NCBI GenBank assembly: GCA_011523765.1
Contig: WTGA01000152.1
Location: forward strand, 1 to 36,911
Origin: Gammaproteobacteria bacterium
Lineage (GTDB): Bacteria > Pseudomonadota > Gammaproteobacteria > Arenicellales > Poriferihabitantaceae
Length of the DNA stretch: 36,911 nt
Direction of reading: 5' to 3'
A model generated the notes under the pieces. It made no database searches. It was not told where the DNA came from and saw only the letters and a program-made list of their open reading frames with translations. The position numbers were made by a program, and so were the translations under genes. Below, piece after piece: positions 36,314 through 36,911 of the stretch; position 1 is the first letter of the stretch; the number at the start of each line of letters is the position of its first letter.

Positions 36314-36346
36314 AAACTCTAAATTCTCGTGGATCAGGCCATTTCT

Positions 36347-36911
36347 ATGCTCACTGGGCTAACCATACGCAACTTCAAGCGCTTCAACGAGATTGAGGTC
36401 GAATTGGGAAACCCGGTCGTCTTCATCGGACCGAACAACTCGGGCAAAACTTCGGCCATGCAGGCGTTGGCGCTATGGGATATTGGTCTGAAGCGCTGGA
36501 ACGAGAAATACTCCGGCAAGAGTGCACCGGACAAACGGCCTGGCGTCACTGTAAATCGCCGCGATCTTTTTCCGGTCCCCCATCCCACCGCCAATCATCT
36601 CTGGCGTCGATTGCGTGTGCGCGATGTCAGCAGTTCTGGAGGGTCCACCAAGACCAGCAATGTTCGCATTGATCTCATTGTGGAGGGCATCACTAACGAC
36701 AAGATTTGGAAATGTGGCCTCGAATTCGATTTTGCCAACACCGAATCGTTCTATTGCCGCCCCCTGAGGCAAGATGACAGCACGCACCCGCAGCGTTTTC
36801 CCGTACCGCCGGAGGCAGGCAATATTCATATCGCCTTTTTGCCACCCATGTCGGGCCTGATGGCGACCGAAACCCGGCTTGACCCGGGCGCGGTGAATGT
36901 ACGGGTCGGCG
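36347..36911 (+). CDS. AAA ATPase, RecF/OLD-like, N-terminal part (cut by window end)
   Basis: The first 188 residues of an ABC/SMC-type ATPase. It opens with the strand MLTGLTIRNFKRFNEIEVEL typical of RecF/OLD/AAA_15 proteins, followed by Walker A GPNNSGKTS at 28-36. Then come the phrases ALWDIGLKRWNEKYSG, KRPGVTVNRRDLFPVP and LWRRLRVRDV, and the insert before the distal ABC motifs; no signature or Walker B has been reached at the window end. The frame stays open to base 36911. ATG 36347 is the natural start; no strong ribosome site is seen. Proteins of this type are common in genomic islands and defence loci, often next to a nuclease or helicase, but the partner gene, if any, lies outside. 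It is transcribed away from argC, from the accessory-looking right edge. Confidence 0.82.
   Translation, partial: MLTGLTIRNFKRFNEIEVELGNPVVFIGPNNSGKTSAMQALALWDIGLKRWNEKYSGKSAPDKRPGVTVNRRDLFPVPHPTANHLWRRLRVRDVSSSGGSTKTSNVRIDLIVEGITNDKIWKCGLEFDFANTESFYCRPLRQDDSTHPQRFPVPPEAGNIHIAFLPPMSGLMATETRLDPGAVNVRVG

Larger units (their letters stand above)
35702..36346. other. Spacer between argC and the AAA ATPase
   Basis: About 645 bp between two divergent genes. It must hold the argC promoter, but no confident box was identified. It contains a 17-bp tandem duplication (36128-36161) inside a possible gene relic on the minus strand (36080-36313). The argC-proximal half gives only Arg/Pro-rich frames. Confidence 0.5.

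Overview
The window looks like a chromosomal segment of a gammaproteobacterium, probably uncultivated. Three things point there: the gene order hflK-hflC-DUF2065(yjeT)-purA, which is conserved in that class; the tRNA-modification genes cmoA, cmoB and ttcA; and a glnA leader with a sigma-54 element behind a sigma-70-like element. Most of the window is ordinary core metabolism with good codon structure. Coding density is lower than in fast-growing relatives: seven spacers of about 300-800 bp separate the transcription units, and at least one holds the wreck of a gene. No rRNA, tRNA or CRISPR array was seen.

Layout. 1-2332: accessory left edge, with the possible tail of a gene entering from the left, a complete tyrosine recombinase on the minus strand and an orphan secreted protein. 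2333-3124: spacer with a frameshifted class III aminotransferase remnant. 3125-5756 (+): a small penicillin-binding transpeptidase, thyA and folA, packed end to end. 5858-14808 (-): one seven-gene directon in transcription order methylmalonyl-CoA mutase, pccB, pccA, meaB, methylmalonyl-CoA epimerase, cmoA, cmoB. The first five carry propionyl-CoA to succinyl-CoA; the last two make 5-oxyacetyl-uridine at tRNA position 34. 15178-16194 (-): a MetX-like alpha/beta hydrolase. 16511-18934 (+): a dimethylglycine/sarcosine dehydrogenase-like flavoprotein. It converges on a LysM lipoprotein (19208-19663) across a strong hairpin terminator. 20151-21614 (-): succinate-semialdehyde dehydrogenase.

21687-25540 (-): hflK-hflC-DUF2065-purA. 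26280-32217 (-): an AsmA-family envelope protein, a DUF938 methyltransferase and glnA. 32264-33115 (+): ttcA. 33103-35701 (-): argC, a small membrane-anchored coiled-coil protein and a class V aminotransferase, in a tightly coupled run. 35702-36346: spacer with a 17-bp tandem duplication and a possible gene relic. 36347-end (+): the N-terminal third or so of a RecF/OLD-like AAA ATPase, cut by the window edge.

Metabolically the window links odd-chain or branched-chain catabolism (propionyl-CoA), C1/folate metabolism (thyA, folA and the folate-type C-terminal domain of the demethylating flavoprotein), 4-aminobutyrate/succinate semialdehyde oxidation and ammonium assimilation. No complete undescribed system is visible. 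The best leads are the edge-truncated ATPase, the propionate/cmoAB coupling, the PBP-thyA-folA cassette and the small argC-coupled coiled-coil gene.
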